21,374 bases of DNA from Gemmobacter sp964439015 (GTDB taxonomy: Bacteria; Pseudomonadota; Alphaproteobacteria; Rhodobacterales; Rhodobacteraceae): contig CAYTMV010000038.1 of NCBI GenBank assembly GCA_964439015.1, positions 1 through 21,374 of the forward strand, given 5' to 3'. The notes under the pieces are model-generated. The model ran no database searches, was not told the origin of the DNA, and saw only the letters and a list, made by a program, of their open reading frames with translations. Positions 6,016-13,857 of the stretch are shown here, piece after piece; position 1 is the first letter of the stretch, and the number at the start of each line of letters is the position of its first letter. The position numbers and the translations under genes were made by a program.

Positions 6016-7668
6016 TCAGGCCCCCGCGCGCGCCTCTCGCACCGAATCGACATCTGGAAGATACTGCACAAGGGGGTCGCGCGCACCTTGCGTGACCAGC
6101 ATGCGGCGGGTTTCGGCATTGGCACCCACCACATATAGCTGCCCCCCCCTTCGCTGCATCTTGTGCGCCAGCCGCTCGAAGGCATGGGCGCCGGAACTGT
6201 CGATGAAGGGCACGTCCGAAAAATCCACCACGAAGGCAGCGGGTTTGTCGGCGATCCGATCCAGCACCATGCCCAGTTGCGCCGCAGCGCCAAAGAAGAA
6301 CGGACCGGACAAGCGATAGACCAGCAGCTCATGATCCTGCGCGACGCCCGTGTCGTCGCTGGGGGCAACCGTCACACGCCGCGCCTCGGCCGCGTCGGAC
6401 ATCCGCTTGATGAACACCAGCCCGCCCAGCGCAAATCCGACGATGATCCCCTCGGTCAGATCGCGGAAGACGACCAACAGCAGCGTGATCAGCACCACCA
6501 GCGCATCCCCGCGCGAGCCGCGGATCAACGCCATCAATTCGCCCTTCTCGATCATGTTCCAGGCCACTCCGGCCAGCACCCCCGCCAAGGCCGCAAGCGG
6601 AATGAACGAGGCCAGCGGCGCCGCAACCAGCATGAAGGTCAGAACAAACAGCGCGTGCAACATGCCCGAAACCGGACCACGGCTGCCAGCGCGCACATTG
6701 GTCGCGGTGCGAGCGATGGTGCCGGTGACGCAAAAGCCGCCAAACAGAGCTGCGCCGATATTGGCAGCCCCCTGCCCCAGCAGCTCGGCATTGGGTCGGT
6801 GCTGGCGGCCGCTCATCCCGTCAGCCACCACCGCCGAGAGAAGGGACTCGATGGCGCCCAGCATGGTGAAGCTGATCGCAAAGGGCAGCGCCGCCTGCAC
6901 CTCATCCCAGCCGAGCGACGGCAGGGCCGGCGCGGGCGGCACGCGGGGCAGTGCGCCGAATTTCGTGCCGATGGTCTCGACCGGCAGGCCAAGCGCCGCC
7001 ACCGCCACCGCAGCCACCGTCACCGCCAGAAGCAATGAGGGCCAGTGCGGGCGCAAGCGTTTGATCGCCTCGATCAGCAGCACGGTGCCAAGGCTGACCG
7101 CCACTGCGGCGGGCGTGATCGAGCCCCGCGCGGCCCACAGCGCCTCAAGCTTGGCCAGCACTTCGGCGGGCTCGCCCCCCGGCAGGGAAAGGCCGAACAA
7201 GTCCTTGACCTGACTGAGAAAGATGATGATGCCAATGCCGGAGGTAAAGCCAACCGTCACCGGATAGGGGATGAAGCGGATATAGGTTCCCAGCCTGAGC
7301 AACCCGAACCCGATCAGCATGAACCCCGACAGGAAGGTTGCAAGGATCAGCCCGGCAATCCCGGTTTGCGCCACGCAGGCCGCCACCAGCACGATGAACG
7401 CCCCGGCCGGCCCCCCGATCTGGAACCGCGATCCCCCCAGCGCCGAAACCAGAAACCCGCCGACAATGGCGGTATAAAGCCCCCGCTCCGGCCCCACGCC
7501 CGAGGCAATGGCGATCGCCATCGACAGGGGCAGCGCCACGATGGCGACCGTCAGCCCGGCCAACGCATCGGCGCGCAGATCTGACAGGCCATAGCCCTCG
7601 CGCATCAGCGAGACGGTCTTGGGCAGGAACTCTTGCAGCAGGGACGGGCGGGGGGTTGTTTCGGGCAT
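6016..7668 (-). CDS. SulP/SLC26-family anion permease with STAS domain
   Basis: A 550-aa inner-membrane anion transporter. The family's sulfate-transporter core covers about residues 25-410: the opening DLRADALAGLTVAIVALPLSMAIAIASG is typical, followed by GGSRFQIGGPAGAF and many hydrophobic segments. A cytoplasmic STAS domain follows at about 435-545, with LSGPFFFGAA and VDFSDVPFIDSSGAHAFE; the DSSG motif contains the Ser that is phosphorylated in anti-sigma antagonists. SulP members carry sulfate, bicarbonate or C4-dicarboxylates, and nothing here fixes the substrate. No carbonic anhydrase or sulfur assimilation gene lies beside it. The ATG at 7668 begins at a natural N-terminus, though its ribosome site is weak. 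It is divergent from the HugZ-like gene, 90 bp away. Confidence 0.93.
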   Translation of the reverse strand: MPETTPRPSLLQEFLPKTVSLMREGYGLSDLRADALAGLTVAIVALPLSMAIAIASGVGPERGLYTAIVGGFLVSALGGSRFQIGGPAGAFIVLVAACVAQTGIAGLILATFLSGFMLIGFGLLRLGTYIRFIPYPVTVGFTSGIGIIIFLSQVKDLFGLSLPGGEPAEVLAKLEALWAARGSITPAAVAVSLGTVLLIEAIKRLRPHWPSLLLAVTVAAVAVAALGLPVETIGTKFGALPRVPPAPALPSLGWDEVQAALPFAISFTMLGAIESLLSAVVADGMSGRQHRPNAELLGQGAANIGAALFGGFCVTGTIARTATNVRAGSRGPVSGMLHALFVLTFMLVAAPLASFIPLAALAGVLAGVAWNMIEKGELMALIRGSRGDALVVLITLLLVVFRDLTEGIIVGFALGGLVFIKRMSDAAEARRVTVAPSDDTGVAQDHELLVYRLSGPFFFGAAAQLGMVLDRIADKPAAFVVDFSDVPFIDSSGAHAFERLAHKMQRRGGQLYVVGANAETRRMLVTQGARDPLVQYLPDVDSVREARAGA

Positions 7669-7758
7669 GACGGGCCTTTACGCAGGATGCACCCAGCAAG
7701 ACGCCCCCTTGCCGCCGCTGTCAAACCCGCCCGTTCAAATTGTTGCAATATCCGAAAG

Positions 7759-8271
7759 ATGACCGTGACACCCCAGCGCCCCGATCCCGTTGCCGCCGCG
7801 GATGCCGCAGCCATCGCGCTGGCGCGGCGATTGCTGGTCGAGGCCACGCATGCCGCCCTGGCCTGGACGGACCCCGAGACCGGCACGCCGGGGATCAGCC
7901 GCATCGGCCTGGCGCTGGACCCGGAAGGGCTGCCACTGGCCCTGGTCTCGGCCCTTGCGCCGCATACGCCGGCCTTGCGCGCCCACCCGGAGGCCGCCCT
8001 GTTGGTGGGCGAGCCGGGCGAAAGAGGCGACCCGTTGACCCATCCGCGGCTGATGATCCGCGTGCGGGCGGTGTTCATTCCGCGCGGCGCCGACCATGAC
8101 GCCCTGCGTGCCCACTGGCTGCACCTGCGCCCGAAGGCGCAGGTCTATGTCGATCTGCCCGATTTCGCCTTTGTCCGCCTCGTGCCGCAATCGGCGCTGC
8201 TAAACGGCGGTTTTGGCCGGGCCTTCCGGCTGGAGCCGCAGGATCTGGCGCCGCAGGATCTGCGGCCCTGA
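7759..8271 (+). CDS. HugZ-like / pyridoxamine-5'-phosphate-oxidase-fold protein
   Basis: A 170-aa protein with the FMN-binding split-barrel fold. Helix 1 (ARRLLVEATHAALAW) leads to G-I-S-R-I-G-LALDPEGLPLALVSALAPHTPALRAHPEAALLVGEPG (about residues 45-87), the usual first half of PNPOx-like proteins. A C-terminal segment with VYVDLPDFAFVRLVP and LNGGFGRAFRL (about 129-158) is characteristic of the HugZ heme-degrading branch. The real substrate may be heme or something else; no heme uptake genes are near. I use ATG 7759, where family similarity begins; upstream codons of the frame are antisense to the SulP gene. The last codons contain a 15-bp tandem repeat giving PQDLAPQDL. It converges on the beta-helix gene, 16 bp apart. 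Confidence 0.8.
   Translation: MTVTPQRPDPVAAADAAAIALARRLLVEATHAALAWTDPETGTPGISRIGLALDPEGLPLALVSALAPHTPALRAHPEAALLVGEPGERGDPLTHPRLMIRVRAVFIPRGADHDALRAHWLHLRPKAQVYVDLPDFAFVRLVPQSALLNGGFGRAFRLEPQDLAPQDLRP
8235..8262 (+). repeat. 15-bp tandem duplication at the 3' end of the HugZ-like gene
   Basis: GCCGCAGGATCTG occurs at 8235-8247 and again at 8250-8262, in frame, encoding PQDLAPQDL. It is a short duplication at the very C-terminus, probably neutral. Confidence 0.7.
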
Positions 8272-8287
8272 TCCGGCGCAGCTGGCG

Positions 8288-10573
8288 TCACACCGGCGTA
8301 TCGCAGCGCAGCGTCACCCGCGCCCTCCCCCGGACCGCCACGGGCCAGCGCAATTGCACCCGATCCTCACCCGTGCCCTGCCGCAGCGCGACCTGTGGCG
8401 CGTCATGGCGCAGTGCATTGGCGGTTGTGCGCAACTCACCATCGGCTACGACTGAGGTGACTGTAAGTGCCATGCCTCCAAAGGGCAGGAAAGCCGATCC
8501 GTCCACCGTCCAGGTCGCCGCCTCGGTGTTCTGGGTGTGACTGACCGTGACCGGGCACATCGTCGCCTGCGTCACGCCATGGAAGGTGTTGCCGTCAAAC
8601 ACCAGGTTGCGCATCCGCGCCAAGTCCAGGCCGGCATTGGTGCTGTCGACCTTCTCGACCCGGTCGATATTGCCCGAGGTGGCGCGGAAGATATTGCCCG
8701 ACACCGTCAGCCCGTTGATGAAATGATTGGGTCCGCGCGGCCGCACGACGATAAAGCGGAAGCCGCTGGTCACGTCGCTGCACAGGAAGATGTTGCCGGT
8801 CAGCGTCAGCCCGCCGAACGAGAACTCGTTGCTCTGGTCGGGGGCGGCATCCTGTTCATTGGTCCATTCGATAAAGCAGTTGTCGATGTAGTTGCCGGTC
8901 AGCATCGCCTTCGGGTTGGTGCGCATCAGGACGACCCCGGCCTGCCGCACGCCGTTGTTCTGGTCATCTCCCTGGAAGAAATGGTTGCCGATCATCATCA
9001 CGTTCTCGCCGCCCAGCACGGCGAAATGGGCAAATCGCACCACCCGGTTGTCGCGCAGCTTGACGTCATTGCCATTGGCGTTCAGCGCGATGGAGCGGCG
9101 GTTCTGCGCCGGCAGCGCCTGTTCATTCGACAGGAACTGGCACTGATCGACGATCAGCCCGGCGCAGCCCTCGCCGATCGAGGTGATGCCCCGGTCCTTG
9201 GGGGCGTTGATCACGCAATCGGCCAGACGGAAGGTCAGGCCCGCATCTGGCAGCATGACCGCGCTGCAGCGCCCGGCACAGGTCAGCTCCAGATCCGTCA
9301 ACTCGAACCGCGACAGCGTGTCAAAGCCCGAAAAATCCAGCAGATACTTGAACCGGGTGAAGGTAAAGGTGCGGGTGCCCGCGGCGTTCCACAGCGGCGC
9401 CGACAGCGTAACGGTGCCCGCGCCCACGTTCTTGCCGCGCACATAGACCTCGCGCCCCACGCCCGCACCGGTGACCCGGGCGCCGACCGGGATATTGGCG
9501 ACATTGGCCACCCCCGTCAGCCGCAGCGGGTTTGAGGTCGCATAAGTCGCAACCGAACTGACCTCGACATCATCCCAGGCGGTCGAGGCGATGGCCGCCA
9601 ATTGCCCATTGCTGATCACCCGGCGTGTGCTGAAACTGGTCTGGCCGGTGATGGCCGCGACATTAACCGGCGCATCCACCTCGATCTTGCGGCCCGACAG
9701 GTCGAAAACCACGTGATCGGTGAAATTGAACAGCGCCTGCACCCCGCGCCGAAAGCCCTCAAGCTCGTCACCGAACGCCGCGGCATAGGTGTCGAGATCA
9801 AAGTTCCGCGTGCAGACCAGCCTGCGCGTGCTGGGCATCGTCACCGTGCCCTCAAAGCGCACCGCGTTCTGGAATGTCACGTTGCTTGCCAAGCGATAGG
9901 TGCCGGCACTGACCAGAACGGTGCGCCCGCCGGCTGCGGCATCGGCGGCGGCAAAGGCCGCACTGGCATCGGTCGTGCCATTGCCCAGCGCGCCAAAGTC
10001 GCGCACATCCACCACGTCGATCAGCTTGCGGTGAAACGCCTCGGTGATGTCTTCGATCTGGATGTCATCAATCCGCACCACGCCGCCATTGGCGCCGGTC
10101 AGATCGAGGCCGACATGCGCATAGGCCGGCTGCGTGCCCCAGACCATGTCCACGCCCTGTCGGTTGCCCGAGCCGATGATCGCCTGCAGCGTCATCACCT
10201 GCCCATAGCTGTTCAGCGGCACCAGCGGCCCGGTTGACGGCACACTCACCGCACCCCCGCTGCTGTTTCCTGCCCATGCCGCAATCCGGACCGAAGGCAG
10301 GTTGCCCGACACCGCCTTGATCCGCACCGTCACCCGCAGATAAAGCCCCGGCGCAAAAGGGGTCTGCCCCATGTAACGCAGCTTTTGCAGGCTGTCGTTT
10401 TTCTGCAACTCCAGGCAGGGGCCGAAATCCTGATCCGCAGGCACCAGGGCGGCATTGGGCGCGCCTTGATAACTCGCCGATCCGGGCGTGCCGTTCTCGC
10501 GCGACCAGAGATTCAGTCCCGCCGCAAACGGCGGCGGCATCAGCACCAGACCGTCGGTAATCGCCATGTTCAT
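8288..10573 (-). CDS. Right-handed beta-helix protein, pectate-lyase-3 / GH28-related
   Basis: A 761-aa protein. Residues about 15-180 form a beta-rich N-terminal module (LNLWSRENGTPGS, LYLRVTVRIKAVSG, VRIDDIQIED) resembling a carbohydrate-binding jelly roll. VDVRDFGALGNGTTDASAAFAAADAAA at 188-214 is the hallmark opening of Pectate_lyase_3 domains, followed by many helix-coil repeats with N-rich turns such as LTLTGNIF, LTVSGNIF and LVFDGNTF up to about 680, then a short beta-rich tail. This fold is used by polysaccharide lyases and hydrolases, phage tailspikes and surface proteins; catalytic residues cannot be assigned by eye. There is no classical signal peptide. The ATG at 10573 follows GAGGA; a second ATG is two codons in. 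No exopolysaccharide or phage genes flank it. Confidence 0.82.
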   Translation of the reverse strand: MNMAITDGLVLMPPPFAAGLNLWSRENGTPGSASYQGAPNAALVPADQDFGPCLELQKNDSLQKLRYMGQTPFAPGLYLRVTVRIKAVSGNLPSVRIAAWAGNSSGGAVSVPSTGPLVPLNSYGQVMTLQAIIGSGNRQGVDMVWGTQPAYAHVGLDLTGANGGVVRIDDIQIEDITEAFHRKLIDVVDVRDFGALGNGTTDASAAFAAADAAAGGRTVLVSAGTYRLASNVTFQNAVRFEGTVTMPSTRRLVCTRNFDLDTYAAAFGDELEGFRRGVQALFNFTDHVVFDLSGRKIEVDAPVNVAAITGQTSFSTRRVISNGQLAAIASTAWDDVEVSSVATYATSNPLRLTGVANVANIPVGARVTGAGVGREVYVRGKNVGAGTVTLSAPLWNAAGTRTFTFTRFKYLLDFSGFDTLSRFELTDLELTCAGRCSAVMLPDAGLTFRLADCVINAPKDRGITSIGEGCAGLIVDQCQFLSNEQALPAQNRRSIALNANGNDVKLRDNRVVRFAHFAVLGGENVMMIGNHFFQGDDQNNGVRQAGVVLMRTNPKAMLTGNYIDNCFIEWTNEQDAAPDQSNEFSFGGLTLTGNIFLCSDVTSGFRFIVVRPRGPNHFINGLTVSGNIFRATSGNIDRVEKVDSTNAGLDLARMRNLVFDGNTFHGVTQATMCPVTVSHTQNTEAATWTVDGSAFLPFGGMALTVTSVVADGELRTTANALRHDAPQVALRQGTGEDRVQLRWPVAVRGRARVTLRCDTPV

Positions 10574-10789
10574 GTCGTCAGATCCTCACCTTGGCTAAAG
10601 CTGACGCGGACCCGGTCAACAGGGCGCGCCGTCGTCGGCAATCTGGATAACAACCGGGAATTAACCTTCGCTGGCAGCAGCGCACGGCGGCCTGCCGTTC
10701 TCGGCAACACCTCCACCCACGTCATGCAATTGACTCGGAAAGTAATCAATAAACGCTAGAGTTACCCAAGCACGCCGCAGGATACAGCC
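10574..10789. other. Divergent intergenic region, beta-helix gene / CHAD gene
   Basis: 216 bp that must contain both promoters. The part nearest the CHAD gene (10725-10765) is less GC-rich and has TTGACT at 10730-10735. I could not define a complete -35/-10 pair for either gene, nor an operator. Confidence 0.5.
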
Positions 10790-11677
10790 ATGGCCCTTGC
10801 CTTCGACCTTACCGATCCGACGCTGGAAGCTGGATTGCAGCGCATCGCGCGCGCTTTGCTGCGCAAATCCATCGGTCAAATCGACACAGCGGCGGCACTG
10901 GAAAGCCCGACCGTTCACGACCTGCGCAAGACCATCAAGAAACTGCGGGCGGCGTTGCGTCTGGTGCGATCCGGGATGCCGGATGTCCAGGCGGCGGAAA
11001 ACGTGATCCTGCGCGATGCCGGGCGGGCGCTGTCAGGGCAGCGCAACGGGGCGGTGCGGCTGCATACATTTGTCAGGCTGATCGGTGACCAGCCACCTGT
11101 CGAGATGGCCGCACTGGCCGCGCATCTGACGGCCGGGGCGCAGGCGGCCTCCATGCCGGCTCCACCGGGCCTGCGACAGACCCTTGCCGATATGCTGGAG
11201 CGGGTGGATGACTGGCGCCTGAAAGGGTCAGACCGCCGGATCATGAAAGAGGGGCTGGCCGAAACCCGCACCCGCACCCGCCGCCTGATGCCGGCCGCCC
11301 GCGAAGACACCACAAGCCACGCGATGCATGAATGGCGCAAGCGCGCCAAGGATCATTGGTATCAGGCCCGCCTGCTGACACCGGTCTGGCCCGAGATGAT
11401 GAAGCCCATTTCATCCGCTGCCGGCCGTCTGGGCGAGGCGCTGGGCGATCACCACGATCTCGACATGCTGCTGACACATGTGGCCGAATTGCCGACAGAT
11501 CTGGTGCCCGCGGAGGTGTTTGAAGATCTGGCCACCCGCGCGGCCGATGCCCGTCACGCGCTGGAAGCGCAGGCCTTCGGTCTGGGCGCGCGCCTGTTTG
11601 CAGGCGATCCGGATGAGATGGCGGATCTGTGGATCAGATGGTGGCGCCTCTGGCGCACTGAACGCATCGATGAATGA
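10790..11677 (+). CDS. CHAD-domain protein
   Basis: A 295-aa all-helical protein with the conserved-histidine alpha-helical domain (CHAD). Visible pairs of signature helices are VHDLRKTIKKLRAALRLVR (about residues 42-60), HEWRKRAKDHWYQARLL (about 179-195) and LGDHHDLDMLL, each with the expected His and Arg/Lys residues that bind polyphosphate in characterised members. No CYTH triphosphatase domain is fused or adjacent, so this is a stand-alone CHAD. The ATG at 10790 has AGGAT just upstream. It is divergent from the beta-helix gene (216 bp between) and convergent with lysS, sharing a terminator. A TTGACT at 10730-10735 is a possible -35, but I see no convincing -10. Confidence 0.9.
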   Translation: MALAFDLTDPTLEAGLQRIARALLRKSIGQIDTAAALESPTVHDLRKTIKKLRAALRLVRSGMPDVQAAENVILRDAGRALSGQRNGAVRLHTFVRLIGDQPPVEMAALAAHLTAGAQAASMPAPPGLRQTLADMLERVDDWRLKGSDRRIMKEGLAETRTRTRRLMPAAREDTTSHAMHEWRKRAKDHWYQARLLTPVWPEMMKPISSAAGRLGEALGDHHDLDMLLTHVAELPTDLVPAEVFEDLATRAADARHALEAQAFGLGARLFAGDPDEMADLWIRWWRLWRTERIDE

Positions 11678-11683
11678 AGCTTG

Positions 11684-11714
11684 AAAAACAGAGGCGGGCC
11701 CAATGGCCCGCCTC
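11684..11714. terminator. Shared terminator between the CHAD gene and lysS
   Basis: A perfect 10-bp stem, GAGGCGGGCC (11691-11700) with GGCCCGCCTC (11705-11714), and loop CAAT, lies between the two convergent stop codons. For lysS (minus) it is followed by a five-T run (plus A 11684-11688), so it is a good intrinsic terminator. For the CHAD gene only a short T run follows, so termination in that direction is less certain. Confidence 0.85.
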
Positions 11715-11733
11715 CGCAGACTTTCGTAAAAGG

Positions 11734-13314
11734 TCAAGCCGCCAGTTCGCCCGCCAGCGCCCGGTCCATCAGCGCGATGCTTTCCGGCACCCCGTAAAGT
11801 GCCACGAACCCGCCAAAGCGCGGACCTTCCGAGGCCCCCAGCAGCACCTCATACAGCGCCTTGAACCAGTCGCGCAGCGGCTCGAACCCATGCTCCTTGC
11901 CGACCGCATAGACGATCGACTGCAGCTCTTCGGGGTCGTGGCTGCCCTCGTGCCCGGCCAGCCGGGCGCGCAGATCGGCGATCGCCGCGCGCTCCTGATC
12001 GTTGGGCAGGCGATAGCTGCGGGCGGGCGCGATCTTGTCGGCAAAATAGCGCACGGCATAGCCCGCCGCGGCGTCCAGATCCGGGTGCGTCTCGGGGCTG
12101 GCCTCGGGCGCATAGGCGCGGATGTAACCCCACAGCCCCGCCGCGTCCTTGGCCCCCGCCACCGACGCGAGGTTCAAGAGCATCGAGAACGGCACCACCA
12201 TCTTCGATTCCGGCGGCTGGCCGCCATGGATGTGCCAGACCGGGTTGTTGACCTGCGCGTCCAGATCCTGATCGGGATAGGCGCGCAGTTGCTGGTGATA
12301 CTCGTCCACCGCCTTGGGGATCACATCCCACCACAGCCGCTTGGCGGTCTTGGGCTTTTGATACATGAAGTAGGACAGGCTTTCCGAGGCGGCATAGGTC
12401 AGCCATTCGTCGATGGTCAGACCATTGCCCTTGGACTTGGAGATCTTCTGCCCGACCTCATCAAGGAAAAGCTCATAGGTGAAGTGGTTGGGCTTCCGGC
12501 CGCCCAGCACTTCGCAGATACCGTCGTAAATCGGGGTGTTGGTCGAGTGGTCCTTGCCATACATCTCGAAATCGACGCCCAGCGCCGCCCAGCGCGCGCC
12601 GAAATCGGGCTTCCACTGCAACTTGACGTTGCCGCCGGTGACCGGCAGCACCCATTCGCGCCCGTCTTCGTCGTCGAAGGTGATGGTGTGGTTCACCTTG
12701 TCGACATGCTTGACCGGGACATACAGCACCCGGCCGGTTTCCGGATGGATCGGCAGGAAGCAGCTGTAGGTCTGCTGACGCTCCTCACGCAGGGACGCCA
12801 GCATGATGTCCATGATCTTCTCATAGCGCTCGGTCGCCAACCGCAGCGTGTCGTCAAACTGGCCCGAGCGGTAGAACTCGGTCGCGCTGTAGAACTCATA
12901 CTCGAACCCGAACGTGTCCAGAAACCGCCGCAGCATGGCGTTGTTATGGCCACCGAAGCTGTCATATTCGCCATAGGGGTCCGGCACGCTGGTCAGCGGC
13001 TTTTGCATGTGCTGGCGCAGCATCTCCTGCTGCGGCACGTTTTCCGGCACCTTGCGCATGCCGTCCAGATCGTCGGAAAAACAGATCAGGCGGGTAGGAA
13101 TATCCGAGATCACCTCGAAGGCGCGGCGGATCATCGTGGTGCGCGCCACCTCGCCAAAGGTGCCGATATGCGGTAGGCCCGAGGGGCCGTAACCGGTCTC
13201 GAACAGCACATGACCCTTCTCCGGCGCCTTCTTCTCATAGCGTTTGAGGATGGCGCGGGCCTCTTCAAAGGGCCAGGCTTTCGACTTCATCGCGGCGTCG
13301 CGCAGGGTTGTCAT
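11734..13314 (-). CDS. lysS: Lysyl-tRNA synthetase, class I
   Basis: Charges tRNA-Lys with lysine in the cytoplasm. This is the class I (archaeal-type) enzyme, unrelated to the common class II LysRS. The Rossmann signature GPSGLPHIGTFGEVART contains the HIGH-like motif at residues 49-52, and QKISKSKGN gives the KMSKS motif at 290-295. Length is 526 aa, normal for the family. The ATG at 13314 is preceded by GAGGA on the minus strand; upstream codons of the open frame belong to the TerB gene on the other strand. Class I LysRS is known from archaea, spirochaetes and many alphaproteobacteria, which supports the taxonomic guess. It is divergent from the TerB gene and convergent with the CHAD gene. 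Confidence 0.96.
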   Translation of the reverse strand: MTTLRDAAMKSKAWPFEEARAILKRYEKKAPEKGHVLFETGYGPSGLPHIGTFGEVARTTMIRRAFEVISDIPTRLICFSDDLDGMRKVPENVPQQEMLRQHMQKPLTSVPDPYGEYDSFGGHNNAMLRRFLDTFGFEYEFYSATEFYRSGQFDDTLRLATERYEKIMDIMLASLREERQQTYSCFLPIHPETGRVLYVPVKHVDKVNHTITFDDEDGREWVLPVTGGNVKLQWKPDFGARWAALGVDFEMYGKDHSTNTPIYDGICEVLGGRKPNHFTYELFLDEVGQKISKSKGNGLTIDEWLTYAASESLSYFMYQKPKTAKRLWWDVIPKAVDEYHQQLRAYPDQDLDAQVNNPVWHIHGGQPPESKMVVPFSMLLNLASVAGAKDAAGLWGYIRAYAPEASPETHPDLDAAAGYAVRYFADKIAPARSYRLPNDQERAAIADLRARLAGHEGSHDPEELQSIVYAVGKEHGFEPLRDWFKALYEVLLGASEGPRFGGFVALYGVPESIALMDRALAGELAA

Positions 13315-13425
13315 GATCGCATCCTCAGGGAAAGAAGGCGCGCGGACCCGTGCCCGGCGCAAGGGCTTCCTATTGCCGGCCGCCGGCTGCGTCAATAATC
13401 TGCCCCGCAAGCACAGGAGAAGATG

Positions 13426-13848
13426 ATGCCCGATACCCCCGCCTCGCTCTCGCCACAGGATGCGCTGGTCGCCGTGATGATCGCGGTGTCCGCCGCAGAC
13501 GAGCAGATGCGCACCGCCGAGCTGGTGGCGATCCAGCGCATGGTGAACCACATGCCGGTCTTTGCCGGCTATGACCCCGATCGCCTGCGGGTGGTCAGCC
13601 AGACGGTGCTGGAGCTGTTCGAGGAGGAAGAGGGGCTGTCGGCGCTGTTCGGTCTTGTGCGTGACGGCCTGCCCGAGCGTCTTTACGAGACCGCCTATGC
13701 GCTGGCCTGCGATGTCGTCACCGCCGACGGAACCGCCCGCGAGGTGGAACTGCGGATGCTGGAAGAAATCCGCGAAGAGCTGGAGATCGACCGCCTGCAC
13801 GCCGCAGCCATCGAATGGGGCGCACGAGTGCGCCACCTGAAACCCTGA
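13426..13848 (+). CDS. TerB-family (tellurite-resistance-like) protein
   Basis: A 140-aa cytoplasmic helical protein of the TerB superfamily. The diagnostic metal-site patterns are present: AVMIAVSAADEQMRTAELVAIQRMV near the N-terminus and ACDVVTADGTAREVELRMLEEI near residues 91-112, the two acidic helix pairs of the fold. AGGAG at 13415-13419 sits 6 nt before ATG 13426 and only 3 nt before ATG 13423, so I prefer 13426. There is no ter operon here, so tellurite resistance should not be inferred. It is divergent from lysS with 111 bp between; TTGCCG at 13373 and an AT-rich CAATAAT near 13393-13399 could be promoter elements but are poorly spaced. It converges on dacB, with 4 bp between stops. 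Confidence 0.85.
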   Translation: MPDTPASLSPQDALVAVMIAVSAADEQMRTAELVAIQRMVNHMPVFAGYDPDRLRVVSQTVLELFEEEEGLSALFGLVRDGLPERLYETAYALACDVVTADGTAREVELRMLEEIREELEIDRLHAAAIEWGARVRHLKP

Positions 13849-13857
13849 CAGGTCAGG
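13844..13857. repeat. Palindrome spanning both convergent stop codons
   Basis: CCTGA-CAGG-TCAGG (13844-13857) contains the TGA of the TerB gene and, on the other strand, the TGA of dacB. The 5-bp stem has no T run, so it is at best a weak terminator and may be coincidental. Confidence 0.3.

Noticed and set aside
10640..10680. CtrA-like site (TTAA-N7-TTAA type) upstream of the beta-helix gene
   Set aside because: The second half is TTGT rather than TTAA, two mismatches in an eight-base pattern, which is not above chance.
11674..13176. 500-codon plus-strand frame opposite lysS
   Set aside because: Antisense to a complete class I LysRS, with no ribosome site or family likeness.
13423..13848. 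Tellurite-resistance locus
   Set aside because: Only a single TerB-like domain protein is present; no terC, terD, terE or terZ relatives lie nearby.
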